A DNA stretch of 31,872 nucleotides from Sphaeroforma sirkka (GCA_001586965.3 LUCW03001847.1:1-31872); one strand, 5' to 3'. Shown: positions 18,513 to 29,484, counted from the first letter of the stretch. The notes: generated from the letters alone by a model not told the origin. Numbers and translations are program-made.

Positions 18513-19575
18513 ATGATGCAATATATTCTACAATTTGGAACACACATTGGTTATACTGGCGATCGCACACATAAGTTGACATTCAGGAATCACAAGCAAG
18601 TCTTCGAAAATAGCACGGGAGTTGCAGCAACGATTAGCAAAGACCTTCAGGGAGGCACGATCATAGGCCCATTCGACAAAGCACAGCTCGACACAGGATA
18701 CTACAGAGTGCCTCCACTGTCCCAGATTACCTCTCTCAATACGGACGGTTCTGTCAAGAAATGTAAAAGAGTACATGATTTAAGCTACCCACGCCACACA
18801 GGACGCTATATTATTAGCATCAACGCACAGATCAACAATAGACTCATTCGCTACAGAAATCTTAACTGGCTCGTGAAAACCATACAAGACACGCCACAAG
18901 GATCGACGATAAGCATTGTGAATATCACAGGGGCGTTCAGATTGATCCCAATACACGCAGATGATATTCCTTTACTCGGGTTTGAGTGGGATGAAAAATA
19001 CTACTTTGAGGCCTGCTTACCGTTTGGTTTAACCAGTTCCCCGGAAATCTACAAAAAAACTAGCAGCTAGTTTATACTGGGTGCTGTGGCAACAACAACT
19101 GGAGGCCACACCCTGGGTAGATGATTTTGCAATAGTACACATGCCAGAGCAATCCGAGAGCAATATTATTGTAGTACGAAGAACTTTCAACCAGTTTGAT
19201 ATTCGAGTTTATAGGAGGAAATTCAGAGCAGTTTGGATAGATGTGATGGTAGACATGATCAAGCGAACGCACGGTATAGATGCTGAGAAGAAGCAAAGCC
19301 ACATCGGCCTCCTCACGACGTGGCAATCAAGAACAAAGGCCACGGTAGGGGAAAAAGCATCGGTAACAGGAAACCTATTTTGGCTTACGGCCATCTTGCG
19401 ACAGGCACGCCCATACGTCCAGCGAATTTTCTGGCTTCTGCCCGATGGCATCCAAAGCTGGCCCAAACACCACACACGACGCATCCCGCATCCCACAAGG
19501 TATCAGGGACGATATTGCGTCACTGCTACGAATCATAATTCCTTGGAAGGGGACGGTATTGATCAGACAACATAA
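18513..19575 (+). pseudogene. DIRS-like reverse transcriptase
   Basis: The first frame (18513-19070) reads LQFGTHIGYTGDRTHKLTF, IGPFDKAQL, VHDLSYPRHTG, then the first palm motif with INITGAF-like sequence (NITGAFRLIPIHADD) and YYFEACLPFGLTSSP, all hallmarks of DIRS/Ngaro RT. The canonical catalytic Asp in 'D..gAF' is replaced: here it is Asn-Ile-Thr-Gly. After a shift at an A-run (about 19053) the next frame has PWVDDFAIV, where the usual Tyr of YxDD is Trp (19114-19116). The connection region (NLFWLTAILRQARPYVQRIF) follows. It is an inactive copy. Confidence 0.85.
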
Positions 19576-19581
19576 GTTCAG

Positions 19582-20088
19582 ATGCGTCCACGTCTATCGG
19601 AGGTGGAGGTTTCCTCTCAGCAGGACAATGGTTTTTTCATGCGTTGGGAGCCCCACCACATTAGATGGGGTAAGAAGTTTACTGAAGCTATCACAGAGCA
19701 ACTAATGACAATAGGAGCGCTGGAGCTACTCGCAGCTATTTACTCGGTAGCGCTATATGGGAAATTACTCCAAGGGCATTCATTCACAATACTGTATGAC
19801 AACTCCAGCGCAGTAGCGGGGCTCAACTGCAGGAAGTCTAATATTGCGGAGATGCTCGATGTATTACGGTTCACTACAGAAGTAGAAATAAGGTTCGATA
19901 TAAGCATCACATGTGCGCATATCAGCGGAGTAGTCAACACTACAGCGGACGCCATATCACGTGCAGATATGGCCACCGCCAGAGCCATCCAACCTAACCT
20001 CCAGGCTAATTCCTCTCCACTGAACGAATTAGTACTCAACTACAAGGCACATTTGAAGACTCATTACGAGCAACGACTGCACAAATAG
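19582..20088 (+). pseudogene. DIRS-like RNase H
   Basis: Reads ELLAAIYSVALYGKLL (catalytic Glu), ILYDNSSAVAGLN (Asp), CAHISGVVNTTADAISRADM (final Asp), in the order and spacing of the DIRS-family RNase H that removes the RNA template. The frame is open from 19582 to a TAG at 20086-20088. It needs a frame change to join the RT above. Confidence 0.82.
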
Positions 20089-20555
20089 ACAGGGAGGCAA
20101 TTTCCACACCAGTAACTTATCTAAACTGTGGATAGGGATGATATTACTTAATTCAAAAAAAAGAAAAGTTACAATGTATGTATGTTACAATGTATGAACA
20201 TATGGCATGGCTCTCAGAGCCGTTGTAGTGGTTCGGGAAAGATCGATGGGAAGAAGTGGTCAGTAAATTCCCATTTGAAGCTTGGGCCAAGTGAGTCGAC
20301 GATAGAAAATATGCGCTGAGTCAATTCGGGCCGGTGCTGACAAAACACTGATACCATCGAATGTGCCATGTATTCGCTTGATGACCTACTAAGTAGCGTA
20401 CCCACCTCTGTGGTACGGATCGGGTCTGCGCCGTGTAGTGCCGTGGAATGGGTTAGTGCAGTGTATGAAATACCGAGTAGGACCTGGTTATCCGTCATAA
20501 TTCGGTCAAGGAGCGAGGATCGGCAAAAAAATAAAAATAAAAAATCGTATATTCG
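20089..20555. other. Spacer between RNase H and recombinase of the DIRS-like element
   Basis: No + strand frame looks coding. A minus-strand frame of 130 codons (20606 to 20214) is open and protein-like in places, but no family is recognised. It may be chance. Confidence 0.35.
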
Positions 20556-21620
20556 ATGAGCAGGGATATTTCTCAATTGAAATGTACTCATTTCGAGTTC
20601 TGTCATTTAAGCGAGGAATGTGAAACTAACATGTACTATACAGGATACGCTAACTTACCATATCAATCGGACAAGACCAACCGCAAGGCGTTCGAGCCAC
20701 GCCTTTTGGGGGAGAAACTCATCGCACGCACTAAAGAGACATTCACGCTTGCAAAAGGTCCAAGCACCATGGCAACTGTAAACAGTGTCCAACGCCAGTA
20801 CTTGCATTTCCAAGTCGCGCAAGGATTGATTCCAGTCGAGGAAATAAGGAATGGAAAACTGCCTCCTATTCATGGGCTGGTTGGATGCAAGAGACCTGGA
20901 ACCAACATCAATCAAAGTATACGTGGCACATATAAGGTTGCTCTACCGAGCGAAAGGAGTGTCATTTCCCAAAAGATGGGATCTGGTACTGCTATTGCAG
21001 AAAGCAATTCGATGACGCAGGGTAGCGGAGGGGCGCGTAACGCCAGTAAGAATCCGTCGACCACTTATATCAATCATTGTTCACGAAAAATTTGCTAGCT
21101 ACGTCAACCGCAATCACTACAACACTAGACTGCTTCGCACATACACTGCAATGCTTGTAAATATTTTTTGGTCTCCTACGGAGTGGAGAATTTACTGTCC
21201 ATCACCAACTAGAATCGATTCACCTAACATACACGTGCATCGCGGTAAGGGCATCAAACTACACGAGACGTATGCAGAAATATCATTACCAATTAGTAAA
21301 ACAAGTATTGACCGTGCAACAACAATCACAGTTCCTCCACTACCAAGGAATGGGCTGATATCTGCCCTTACCGCGCACTGGTGGACTGTTTGGCAAGAAC
21401 GAAGATGAAGCGATGATACTAGGAAGATAGACTTCGGCGGTCAACCGAACATACTGGAAGCGAACACCCAAAGCTCACAGTAGATTGGCAGCAAAGTTAG
21501 TAAGATACAATCAGCAGTCGGGCTTACCCTCTAATGCTACCCCATCATTTCAGTTTTCACTGAAGCAGCCACTATTTCTAACGGGCACGATGGATTAGCA
21601 AGAGAGGCATCGTGGTGACG
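20556..21620 (+). pseudogene. DIRS-like tyrosine recombinase, truncated
   Basis: The recombinase joins the circular cDNA into the genome. The first frame gives a core-binding domain (STMATVNSVQRQYLHFQVAQ). A shifted frame continues VYVAHIRLLYRAKGVSFPKR and IRRPLISIIVHEKFASYVNR. The catalytic domain begins YTAMLVNIFWSPTEWRIYCP, where the usual catalytic Arg of 'RPSE' reads Ser. It continues ATTITVPPLPRNGLISALTA and QPLFLTGTMD. The C-terminal HxxR and Tyr boxes are not visible before the terminal repeat. At least two frameshifts are present. Confidence 0.78.
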
Positions 21621-21756
21621 CCGGCACTCTCGGTACCGTACGTCCAGCGCCGTCCAACTGAATGGTGTCAGACAATCAGACACCAGGGAAGTCTCGACGA
21701 AGCTACGACTTCGACTATACCACTTGGATGACAAATCATTGAATAGTGTAGAATCA

Positions 21757-21824
21757 CTGAGCGATTTTATCGAAGGTAAAAGGCAGAGAATGCAAAGACC
21801 AATAAGCGTTATTTAGCAATTACG
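21757..21824 (+). repeat. 3' copy of the DIRS-like terminal direct repeat
   Basis: GAGCGATTTTATCGAAGGTAAAA and following bases match the 5' copy at 13929 onward. It is cut off by the LTR of element 2b at 21825. Confidence 0.7.
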
Positions 21825-22034
21825 TGTAGAAATACGGCCCCCGGTCAGTCTAAAATATCAAGATCAATTGAGATAATACATTGGTTTTTATTTGTATTTT
21901 AAATAATTTAGTACAAGCTCTTTTTCCAATATTTCCAAAGTGTTCTAAATTCACTTTGATGGCTCCAATAGCCTGAGTATTTGGTATGACTCATCTACTT
22001 GGACCTATTTGAGAAATTAGTAGATGTAGGATAT

Positions 22035-22040
22035 TATAAA
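22035..22040 (+). promoter_or_regulatory. TATA box candidate in family-2 LTR
   Basis: TATAAACT within an AT-rich stretch, conserved in all four LTR copies in this window. Function is inferred from position only. Confidence 0.4.
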
Positions 22041-22250
22041 CTAAATTTTATAATCTCCGAACTACTACTTATAGATTTTGGTCCTCCCGCCAATCTCCAA
22101 AATCCAATAAGTCTTTTTCTTTTTTTAACTTTTCTTCAGATGGAACTTTATTTATATCAGCTAATGTATTAACGTGACTTACGTTATCATGTCTATTTAC
22201 AAATTAGGCAAGTGGTCATGAACACTTAGTACTTCTAGTGAAAATTATTC

Positions 22251-22256
22251 AATAAA
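22251..22256 (+). promoter_or_regulatory. AATAAA polyadenylation signal in family-2 LTR
   Basis: AATAAAGAAC is conserved in the family-2 LTR copies, about 165 bp before the LTR end. Confidence 0.45.
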
Positions 22257-22498
22257 GAACAGCTAGAGGTACGCCCTGTGTGATCGAGGATATTTAGGCT
22301 CTTAACAAGAGGCAGTCCCGATCATTCTTACACAAGCTACCACTGCTATATCCTAACTGACTAAATTGTATTTTAGTTTAATATAGTTTGAAACCTAGTA
22401 ATTTCCATCGAAGTTTACATATATTTCAGTTAATTAGTAGTTACAGTAGTGTACTGCGTCTAGACTGTCTAACATCGATTTACTATCCAGCAAATACT

Positions 22499-24535
22499 AT
22501 GGCTAAGGGTACTTCTAAAGGCAAGGGAGCCGCTAGCTCTAAGCCTGCTAAGCCTGCCGAGGTTCTTGAGGTCCCTGTGGAAACACCTAGCCTGTCTGGA
22601 GTTGAGCCTGCCGAGGAAACTGTTGGGGAAGCCAATTCTGAGGTTGGTACAGAGAATTATTCTGAGGATGACTCGTCGGATCCTAAAGCCTTGGAAGAAG
22701 AGGTATCTACTACCGCGGAAAGTCTCGCCAGCGTCCGTGTATCACCTAGGAGTGAAGCTCAGGACCCCAACTTGCTCCCTGACCACGTGCCGTCAAATAT
22801 TGGGGATAAACGTCGAAAGGCTGGAAAATTCGTGGATACGAATGTCGGGGGGCATTATAACTCCACATCTAAAGGACACTCCAGCACAAATCCGGAGTGA
22901 AAAGGAAGTATTGGACCTGTCCGAAAATTTCGGTTTCGCCATCGATGGAGAAGCCATTCCATTCAGCTCAAATCTTGGGGCCGAAGCTGAGGACGCCATA
23001 ATCCGACAACGAGTGGTTGGATCCTCTCAATCTCGACGCCAATTGAACCGCACTGAAGCGCTCTTGAAGGAGATAGCGGCAGCAGCAGTTGTGGACCCTC
23101 TATCGTGTCCCACTTGGCTGATATTCTTCCTATACCGAAGAAGAAGAAAATTCGGGCCCAGTTTCGAACTCGAGACCTACTGGTGTACCAGCCAGTATGT
23201 TTACCACTAAGCCAGTTACCACTGGTGAGAGAGACAATATTTCAAAAATCTAATCTCTATAGCTCTGATGCTACCATTGACCATCCTCTTGACAAACCTA
23301 ACCCTGTCAGGAGGATATGATCGTATGGAACTCGATGAGGCTTACCATCCTCGTAATATCGACCCTCATTTGCCAACTAACCCTGGTAATCACGATTTTG
23401 GCAATCGCTACACCAGTACCTCGTTAGAGAGTTCCCGCTCTAATCCTGAGGATGAGGAAGTGAGAACCAGACATACTCGTCTCAGGCTATTACGCTCTGG
23501 TATGCAAGTCGTTGAGGACCGTCTATTGAATGACTCTGACCTTGACGATAGGAAAGCGGATAACATTCGCTATCTAATCGATAACAAGAGAAAGGAAATA
23601 GACACCATCTTGGCACTAGCAGCCCGTAGCACTGAGCATGAGCCTCGTGAACACTTAGAACCAAGCTTTATAAAGCAGCTAGGTAACGCGCAGGCTGAGG
23701 TCGATTTCTCTACTAATGAGAGTACAGTGGAGACACTGAAGGCCTTCGACCAACTTAAGGAGTCTGCCAGCCTTAGGGATAAGCAGATGATGAATGCCTT
23801 TATTCATTTCTGTGAGCCAGGTGAATGGCGAACTATCTTGAAAGGCTCATGAGCCCAACTGGAAAGCCCTACCCTGGCACCAGTTGCGTGATAATATACT
23901 TAACACCTTTTTTTTGAAGATGCACGTGACCGTGAACTTTTAGAGTCTCGCAAGTTCTTTGCGAACGATACCACTATTCGAGGTGCTCTAGCTCATATGA
24001 CATATATGAATACTCGGATGGGTGGTCGTACCTATACTGGCGAATATTTATTAATTTGTCAGATGATGGAGACTCTGGGAGCTAACCTCTTTAAGAAAGT
24101 CAATGATGACATCATCGCCTATGGTGATTTTCGATCTATGCCTTGGTCTGTCTTTGAGAAGATAGTTCACAAGCATACCAATTCCTCTACTAGAGTACTT
24201 AGTACCACGAGCTACACCCAGCCCACTAAGCGAAACGCAGTAGAGACTAATACTGCGCGTAGTACTAAGAAACCTCGCACTACTACTGGAGGGGGTACTG
24301 GCTCTTCTTCTACCGAACCGAAAAGTGAAAAGAAGGTGAGAGTGCCTTGCAAGAAGTGTGGTTACAACCTCACAAAACGTAATGGCAAGTGGAATGGTAG
24401 ACACGACCCTGTTAAGTGTGCACCAGGCAAGCCAAATTTTTGGACACTATATGAAAGAGTGTGCTATTTCCAAGGGTACTAACGGTTGGCACAAAGAGGA
24501 TTGCAAGGACTTACCGGACCTTCAAGTTAAGCACT
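22499..24535 (+). pseudogene. Family-2 gag polyprotein, frameshifted
   Basis: The start ATG at 22499 is 79 bp after the LTR and opens MAKGTSKGKGAASSKPAKPA, a basic Ala/Pro/Lys N-terminus, then an acidic stretch. The frame stops at 22900. Other frames continue LDLSENFGFAIDGEAIPFSS, then from 23320 LDEAYHPRNIDPHLPTN and a helical capsid-like region (LRLLRSGMQVVEDRLLND). From 23997 the frame runs through a basic linker to a Cys/His cluster, CKKCGYNLTKRNGKWNGRHD and VKC (C-x2-C-x14-H-x4-C). A second Cys/His piece in a shifted frame reads HYMKECAISKGTNGWHKEDC. The 23130-23270 part is disturbed by tRNA-like sequence. Confidence 0.7.
23154..23220 (-). other. tRNA-like fragment inside gag of element 2b
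   Basis: On the minus strand the sequence reads GGTAACTGGCTTAGTGGTAA, with a perfect box A (TGGCTTAGTGG). Then come an inverted repeat (TACTGG...CCAGTA) around an 8-nt loop, and GAGTTCGAAAC, close to box B. Spacing fits a tRNA. The acceptor arm does not pair and the T-stem is poor, so it is a tRNA-derived fragment or SINE piece, not a working tRNA gene. It coincides with the point where the gag frame is lost. Confidence 0.4.
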
Positions 24536-24599
24536 GACAGTACCATATGTGTGCACTAGAGCAAGATTATGAGAAAATGTTCAATAAAATCTATACCAA

Positions 24600-25971
24600 A
24601 GGAGATGAACGTATCTTTCAAACAGGTTTCGTAAATGGAGAAAAAAGTTATGGCACTATTTGATCCAGGGGCTGAAGTCTCTGCTATCTCACGCCGAGTA
24701 GCCTACGCTACAGATATGGCTGTCCATAACGAAACAACTGATTTAATCTTGGGAAATGGCAAAGTTACTACTTGCGAACAAGCCATTGACTATGCACACA
24801 TAATGCTGTCAGATAGAAGAGAAGTGAAGACTCACCTAATCGTTACTGACATGTCTCAGAAATATGATTTAATTATAGGTATGACTGATCTTCTCAGTTT
24901 AGGTATAACACTCACTGGTCTGCCTAATGGGCTAGACCCGAATAAAGATCAGTCAGATGATAATATGTTAAAGATACCTAAACCTCCGGAAGGTGAAGCA
25001 AAGGATATGATTCCGCACTTTACCGATATAATTATGGATTTAATTATACAAAACAGGAAGATTGCAATAACTGACTGGTGTATGTTTAAGTTCTCTAATG
25101 GGTACGTTAGACTTGACTTAACAAACGTCGACTTCTCTAAGTTAAAGTGTCCTTCACATAACTACATGAGTTGGAGACACAAAGATGTTGTCAAAACCCA
25201 AATCGAAGATTGGTTAAAACAGGGTCTAATTGAAATCAATTATGATGCAACCCCAGTTAACTTAGCTCTCTTAGCGGTCGATCAATATAAATCTGATGGA
25301 ACGTTTAGTAAAACAAGAGTAGTACTAGACCTGTCGCCAATCAACAAACTAATTCCGCAACATAGTTTTCCATTACCTAAGATAAGCGAGATACTACGCA
25401 AAATGGAGGGTGCGACTATCTTTTCCAAGATAGACTTAAAAGCTGCATTCCATCAACTACCGATATATGAGCCTCATAGGAAATACTTTTCCTTACTTGG
25501 CAAGGTAAGAAGTACCAGTTTAAAGGTGCACCTGAAGGCTTACACATGTTACATTCTTTCTTCCAACAAGTTATGATGGAACTATTTGCGGACCTGTCGT
25601 ATAACGTATCAGTCTATTTAGATGATATAGTTATCTTTACAAAGACAGCACATGAACATGCTAAACTCGTTAAAGGAGTCTTAAAGCGACTTAATCATGC
25701 TAAACTTAAGATTAACGAAGACAAGTGTTCTTTTGCTAAAGATACTATACACTTACTTGGCTACAAAGTATCTGCAGCAGGGGTAGAAACTGATCCTGGA
25801 AAGAAACAGTTTCTGTTGGATTTATCAACACCAATTACTGGAAGAGATGTGAACTCTGTGTGTGGGTTTGTTAACTTCTTCTCGGATTCGGTACCGCATC
25901 TTTCTCATTACTTAAAGCCTTTCAGTCACCTACGGCTGCACAAAGGACCTTTGGGGAAAGCTTTGGACTAA
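24600..25971 (+). pseudogene. Family-2 protease and reverse transcriptase
   Basis: The frame from 24635 starts MEKKVMALFDPGAEVSAIS. The retropepsin active site reads Asp-Pro-Gly-Ala (Asp at 24662-24664) instead of Asp-Ser/Thr-Gly-Ala, and DLIIGMTDLL closes the protease. RT follows: WLKQGLIEI, KTRVVLDLSPINKLI, FPLPKISEIL, FSKIDLKAAFHQL with the first catalytic Asp. The frame shifts near 25500 and resumes from 25546 with the catalytic YLDDIVIF, LKINEDKCSFAK and LLGYKVSAAGVETD. RT copies the element RNA into DNA. The motifs are intact, but the frameshift separates fingers and palm. Confidence 0.88.
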
Positions 25972-26830
25972 AGAATGTGATGATGCATTTAAACTAGTCA
26001 AAAGTAAAGTAATGGACGCACCCATCATGCAGTACCCTGTGGATGGTGTCCCATTCCAAGTAGCAACCGACGCTTCAGATCGAGCGGTAGGTGGAGTGCT
26101 TTACCAAACGATAAATGGTAAACCGCGCTACATACAATTCTTTAGCAAGAGTTATAATAAGAGTCAACGGAATTACCCTACCGTTAAACAAGAGCTCCTT
26201 GCTATAGTTACTGCGCTAAGACAGTTTAAAGACTACCTTTATGGAAGTTACTTTACTGTCGCCTGTGATCAAAAGTCTCTAACATACTTAAAAGATATGA
26301 ACCCTGACTCACAGTTGGTGAGCCGCTGGCATGACATTATTGCCAAGTTCGCTTTTAATATAACACACATACCAGGAATACATAACCATCTTCCTGACAT
26401 GCTCTCTCGACTTGTGCCCGACTACCAGAAAACAGTCAAGGAGTCATTAGCAACCGATTGGATGCTAAAAAAGAAATGGCTTAACCTCGCTCAATCACGA
26501 TGGGGTCCATTTACTGTTGATATGTTCGCCGCAGAACATAACAAACAGGTTTCTGAATATAGGTCGTTGGCTCATCCTAAAGGTGATGCATTTCAGCTTG
26601 ACTTATCAAAGCATAATGCGTGGGCTAACCCACCTTGTCAACTTATCGCACAGTTGTTAAATTATGTTAATATTACTAAATCTACCATTACGCTGTGTTG
26701 TCCCTTACGTAACTACGACCCATGGATACGTGATTTAATTCATACGATTCAAGACGAACCTATTTATGTCGACCGTGAAACCGACACGTTCTTGTATCAG
26801 GGATCCAATTCTATTAAGAAGATACCTTGA
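25972..26830 (+). pseudogene. Family-2 RNase H and methyltransferase-like domain
   Basis: The frame from 26012 holds RNase H with all four acidic positions: D20 (TDAS), E61 (KQELLAIV), D86 (CDQKS), D129 (LPDMLSR). Residues about 147-272 are the methyltransferase-like domain: PFTVDMFAAEHNKQVSEYRS, NPPC at 206-209 (NPPW in element 2a), TITLCCPLR. A TGA at 26828 ends the frame early. The preceding 40 bp (WTKECDDAF-like) link to the RT thumb in another frame. The Trp-to-Cys change in the NPPW motif may be a decay mutation. Confidence 0.87.
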
Positions 26831-27425
26831 AAACACACCATTGTTTGTCGCATCGGTCCTGCAGGTACCACTAAGTGGAAACCCTCAACCAAATTCTTAG
26901 CTAAACTAGAGGAGTCTAAAGAGTTTGAACAAAAGCTCAAGACTCGTACAACACATGCACCCAACAAGAATGCAGTCGAGGTAATGCTGATTGAGACGGC
27001 GCTAGATTGTAGAAACATGGAACTAGCTAAGGCTATGGATCAAAGACTCAAAGCTCTTAGAGAACCTGAAGCTCGCACTCAACTACTTAAAGCGCTGCTT
27101 AAAGAACAGCCAGGAGTTGCGAAACAACTGAAGAAGATACTTCAACAATCTAATGTTGTCAATTATGTATCTCAGGAGTCTACCCCTCCTGATACTGAGG
27201 TTGCCCTTTCCAACAGGACTATGGTTCATCCAGCCAGCGTTACGCAGAATCTGACTGACTTAGAGGAGCTCGAAAGTAGAGTTAAAATTATACATAATTT
27301 AACGCATCGAGCATATGAGCATACTTATAAAATGGCTATTCGTGCAGGGGCTTGATAACCCGGCGCTGAAAGAAACCATACGTGAAGTATACCGACGCTG
27401 TACTGATTGTGAAAAGAACCAGATC
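26831..27425 (+). pseudogene. Family-2 linker and integrase zinc domain
   Basis: Reads TIVCRIGPAGTTKWKPST, then a long helical linker (MELAKAMDQRLKALREPEAR, LLKALLKEQPGVAKQLKKIL), then IIHNLTHRAYEHTYKMAIRA of the His-x3-His pair. One frameshift (27350) precedes REVYRRCTDCEKNQI with the Cys-x2-Cys pair. The gene is then cut by a solo LTR. Confidence 0.85.
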
Positions 27426-28023
27426 TGTAAACTTCGATGGAAATTACTAGGTTTCAAACTATATTAAACTAAAATACAATTTAGTCAGTTAGGATTTAGC
27501 AGTGGTAGCTTTGTGTAAGAATGATCGGGACTGCCTCTTGTTAAGAGCCTAAATATCCTCGATCACACAGGGCGTACCTCTAGCTGTTCTTTATTGAATA
27601 ATTTTCACCAGAAGAACTAAATGTTCATGACCACTTGCCTAATTTGTAAATAGACATAATAACGTAAGTCACGTTAATACATTAGCTGATATAAATAAAG
27701 TTCCATCTGAAGAAAAGTTAAAAAAAAAAAAAAAAGACTTATTGGATTTTGGAGATTGGCGGGAGGACAAAAATCAATAAGTAGTAGTTCGGAGATTATA
27801 AAATTTAGTTTATAATATCCTACATCTACTAATGTCTCAAATAGGTCCAAGTAGATGAGTCATACCAAATACTCAGGCTATTGGAGCCATCAAAGTGAAT
27901 TTAGAACACTTTGGAAATATTGGAAAAAAGAGCTTGTACTAATTATTTAAAATACAAATAAAACCAATGTATTATCTCAATTGATCTTGATATTTTAGAC
28001 TGACCGGAGGCCGTATTTCTACA
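27426..28023 (-). repeat. Solo family-2 LTR, reverse orientation, inside integrase
   Basis: The 598 bp are the reverse complement of the family-2 LTR, starting TGTAAACTTCGATGG and ending CGTATTTCTACA. GATC stands on both sides (27422-27425 and 28024-28027). Element 2a has the uninterrupted site CCAGATCAAGCG at about 16027, with GATC only once. This proves the insertion and a 4-bp target duplication. An A-run of 15 (about 27720-27734) is longer than in the other copies. Confidence 0.97.
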
Positions 28024-28620
28024 GATCAAGCGATACGGTTGGGCACCCCTAAAAGTGTGACAGAAGACCAACCGATACGCCGAGTCATATTCGATTTGGT
28101 TAAACTCCCGCGATCCAAGCATACTGGCGATGTATATATCTGTCATTTTCTTATATGTGGCTTCGGGCTATAACTTGCTTTATGCAATACCGAACAAACG
28201 TCCACAAACAGTGGCAGAATTATGCTATCACGTCTTTAATGACTTCGGTTTCCCCGAGTACTATGTTCTGATAACGGTAGTGAGTTTTGTACCGACGTAA
28301 TGGAGGCACTTATACTCGTATCAGGCATGACCCATAGGCGTGGTGTCCCTTACAAACCTCAAACGCAGGGTGCAAATGAGACACGTCATAGAGAACTTAA
28401 GAAACTCTTGCGTACCGCACTAGACGACGTTGAGGATATGTGGCCTTATCATTTGAAATGGGTTCAGACTCAAATGAATAACTGCATGAATCCTCAAACT
28501 GGAACACCCCGTTTCACTATTTCTTTGGCCGCTATAGTGAATTACAAGCAACGTTTGATAAAACTGCGCCCGTGAAACACGCTACCTCGTGGCTACAAAA
28601 GATCGAGCATATGCAGAACG
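28024..28620 (+). pseudogene. Family-2 integrase catalytic core
   Basis: Continues the gene after the solo LTR: RYGWAPL, VIFDLVKL (first Asp), VASGYNLLYAIPNKRPQT. CSDNGSEF (second Asp) lies in a shifted frame, then GMTHRRGVPYKPQTQGANET with the catalytic Glu. It is nearly identical to the intact core in element 2a, but at least three frame changes are present (near 28055, 28140 and 28250). Confidence 0.85.
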
Positions 28621-29336
28621 TTGTTTACCCCTGTTTACTCGAGCACAAAAAATCGCGTCCTACTTAAAGCGTATGACCGATGGAATAACACTAAGAACAT
28701 TGTTCAGTTCAAAGTCGGCGATTACGTTAACATTATAAATCGAAACGCCAACGTTACCGAACTCTCTTCTAAGACGATAGGGCCTTTTGTTATTTCCTAC
28801 CATGATGAGAAGAGTGATACTTACGAAGTGAATAACATTGATGGTACTAGCGCAACCAATCTAGGCACTCACCGTATCCCTACCTCCGAACTCTCATTCG
28901 CTCGCTCATTTGATTCTGATGTACCAGTTATGGAGTCACAAGTCAAAGATATAATTGACAAAACATCCGAAGACGGTTACACTTACTACAAGACCCGTTT
29001 CATGGATGGGACAGTAGCTTGGCTAACCTCCGATGCATTTCGTGAATCTCGCGACTTTCTTCGTATCTTTTATAAGAAATGGAATAAGCGTTTACATAAG
29101 AACACACGAGATAAATGGGGGAAGGGTTTCCTCAGGTGACTACAAACCCTGACGGATCTGAAATTCCCTATTTGCCACCTACTTCCTACGTGACTAAACT
29201 TTCTGATCTGCTTACCAACAGTGCAGAAAATTGTTCAAACTTACTTACTAATGAAGAACAGCCTTTGACTATTACCTTACCAAATAATAAACGTAAAGGC
29301 GCCTACATCGGAAATGGCTACTGGACCAAATACTAA
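28621..29336 (+). pseudogene. Family-2 integrase C-terminus: GPF module and divergent chromodomain
   Basis: Residues 28-75 of the 28621 frame form the GPY/F module (IVQFKVGDYVNI, TIGPFVISYHDEKSDTYEV). Residues about 107-155 read VKDIIDKTSEDGYTYYKTRF, DGTVAWLTSDAF, then RDFLRIFYKKWNK. The pattern 'V..I.D.....Y..rf.dG..aWl......r.fl..F' follows a chromodomain, with W-L in place of the usual W-E. A frameshift at about 29125 leads into a polar tail (LPPTSYVTKLSDLLTNSAEN) that ends near 29335. This is the longest open copy of this region in the window. Confidence 0.75.
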
Positions 29337-29484
29337 ACGACATAGAGTACAACATGGGTCTTGAACTCGTACATATAGGCACATACTTACTCGATAAGTC
29401 ATGACCAAAACCGTTTTTTACTTTGGTTTTCGCTTTATCAACTAGATCGTATCTTAACGTACGTTCGTAGTTCTAAAAGCTACT

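Larger units (their letters stand above)
21825..22419 (+). repeat. 5' LTR, element 2b
   Basis: Begins TGTAGAAATACGG and ends CCATCGAAGTTTACA. It carries a TATAAA at 22035-22040 and an AATAAA at 22251-22256, about 215 bp apart, a plausible promoter and poly(A) pair. The sequence after it (TATATTTCAGTTAATT) shows no TGG-type tRNA primer site. Confidence 0.93.
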
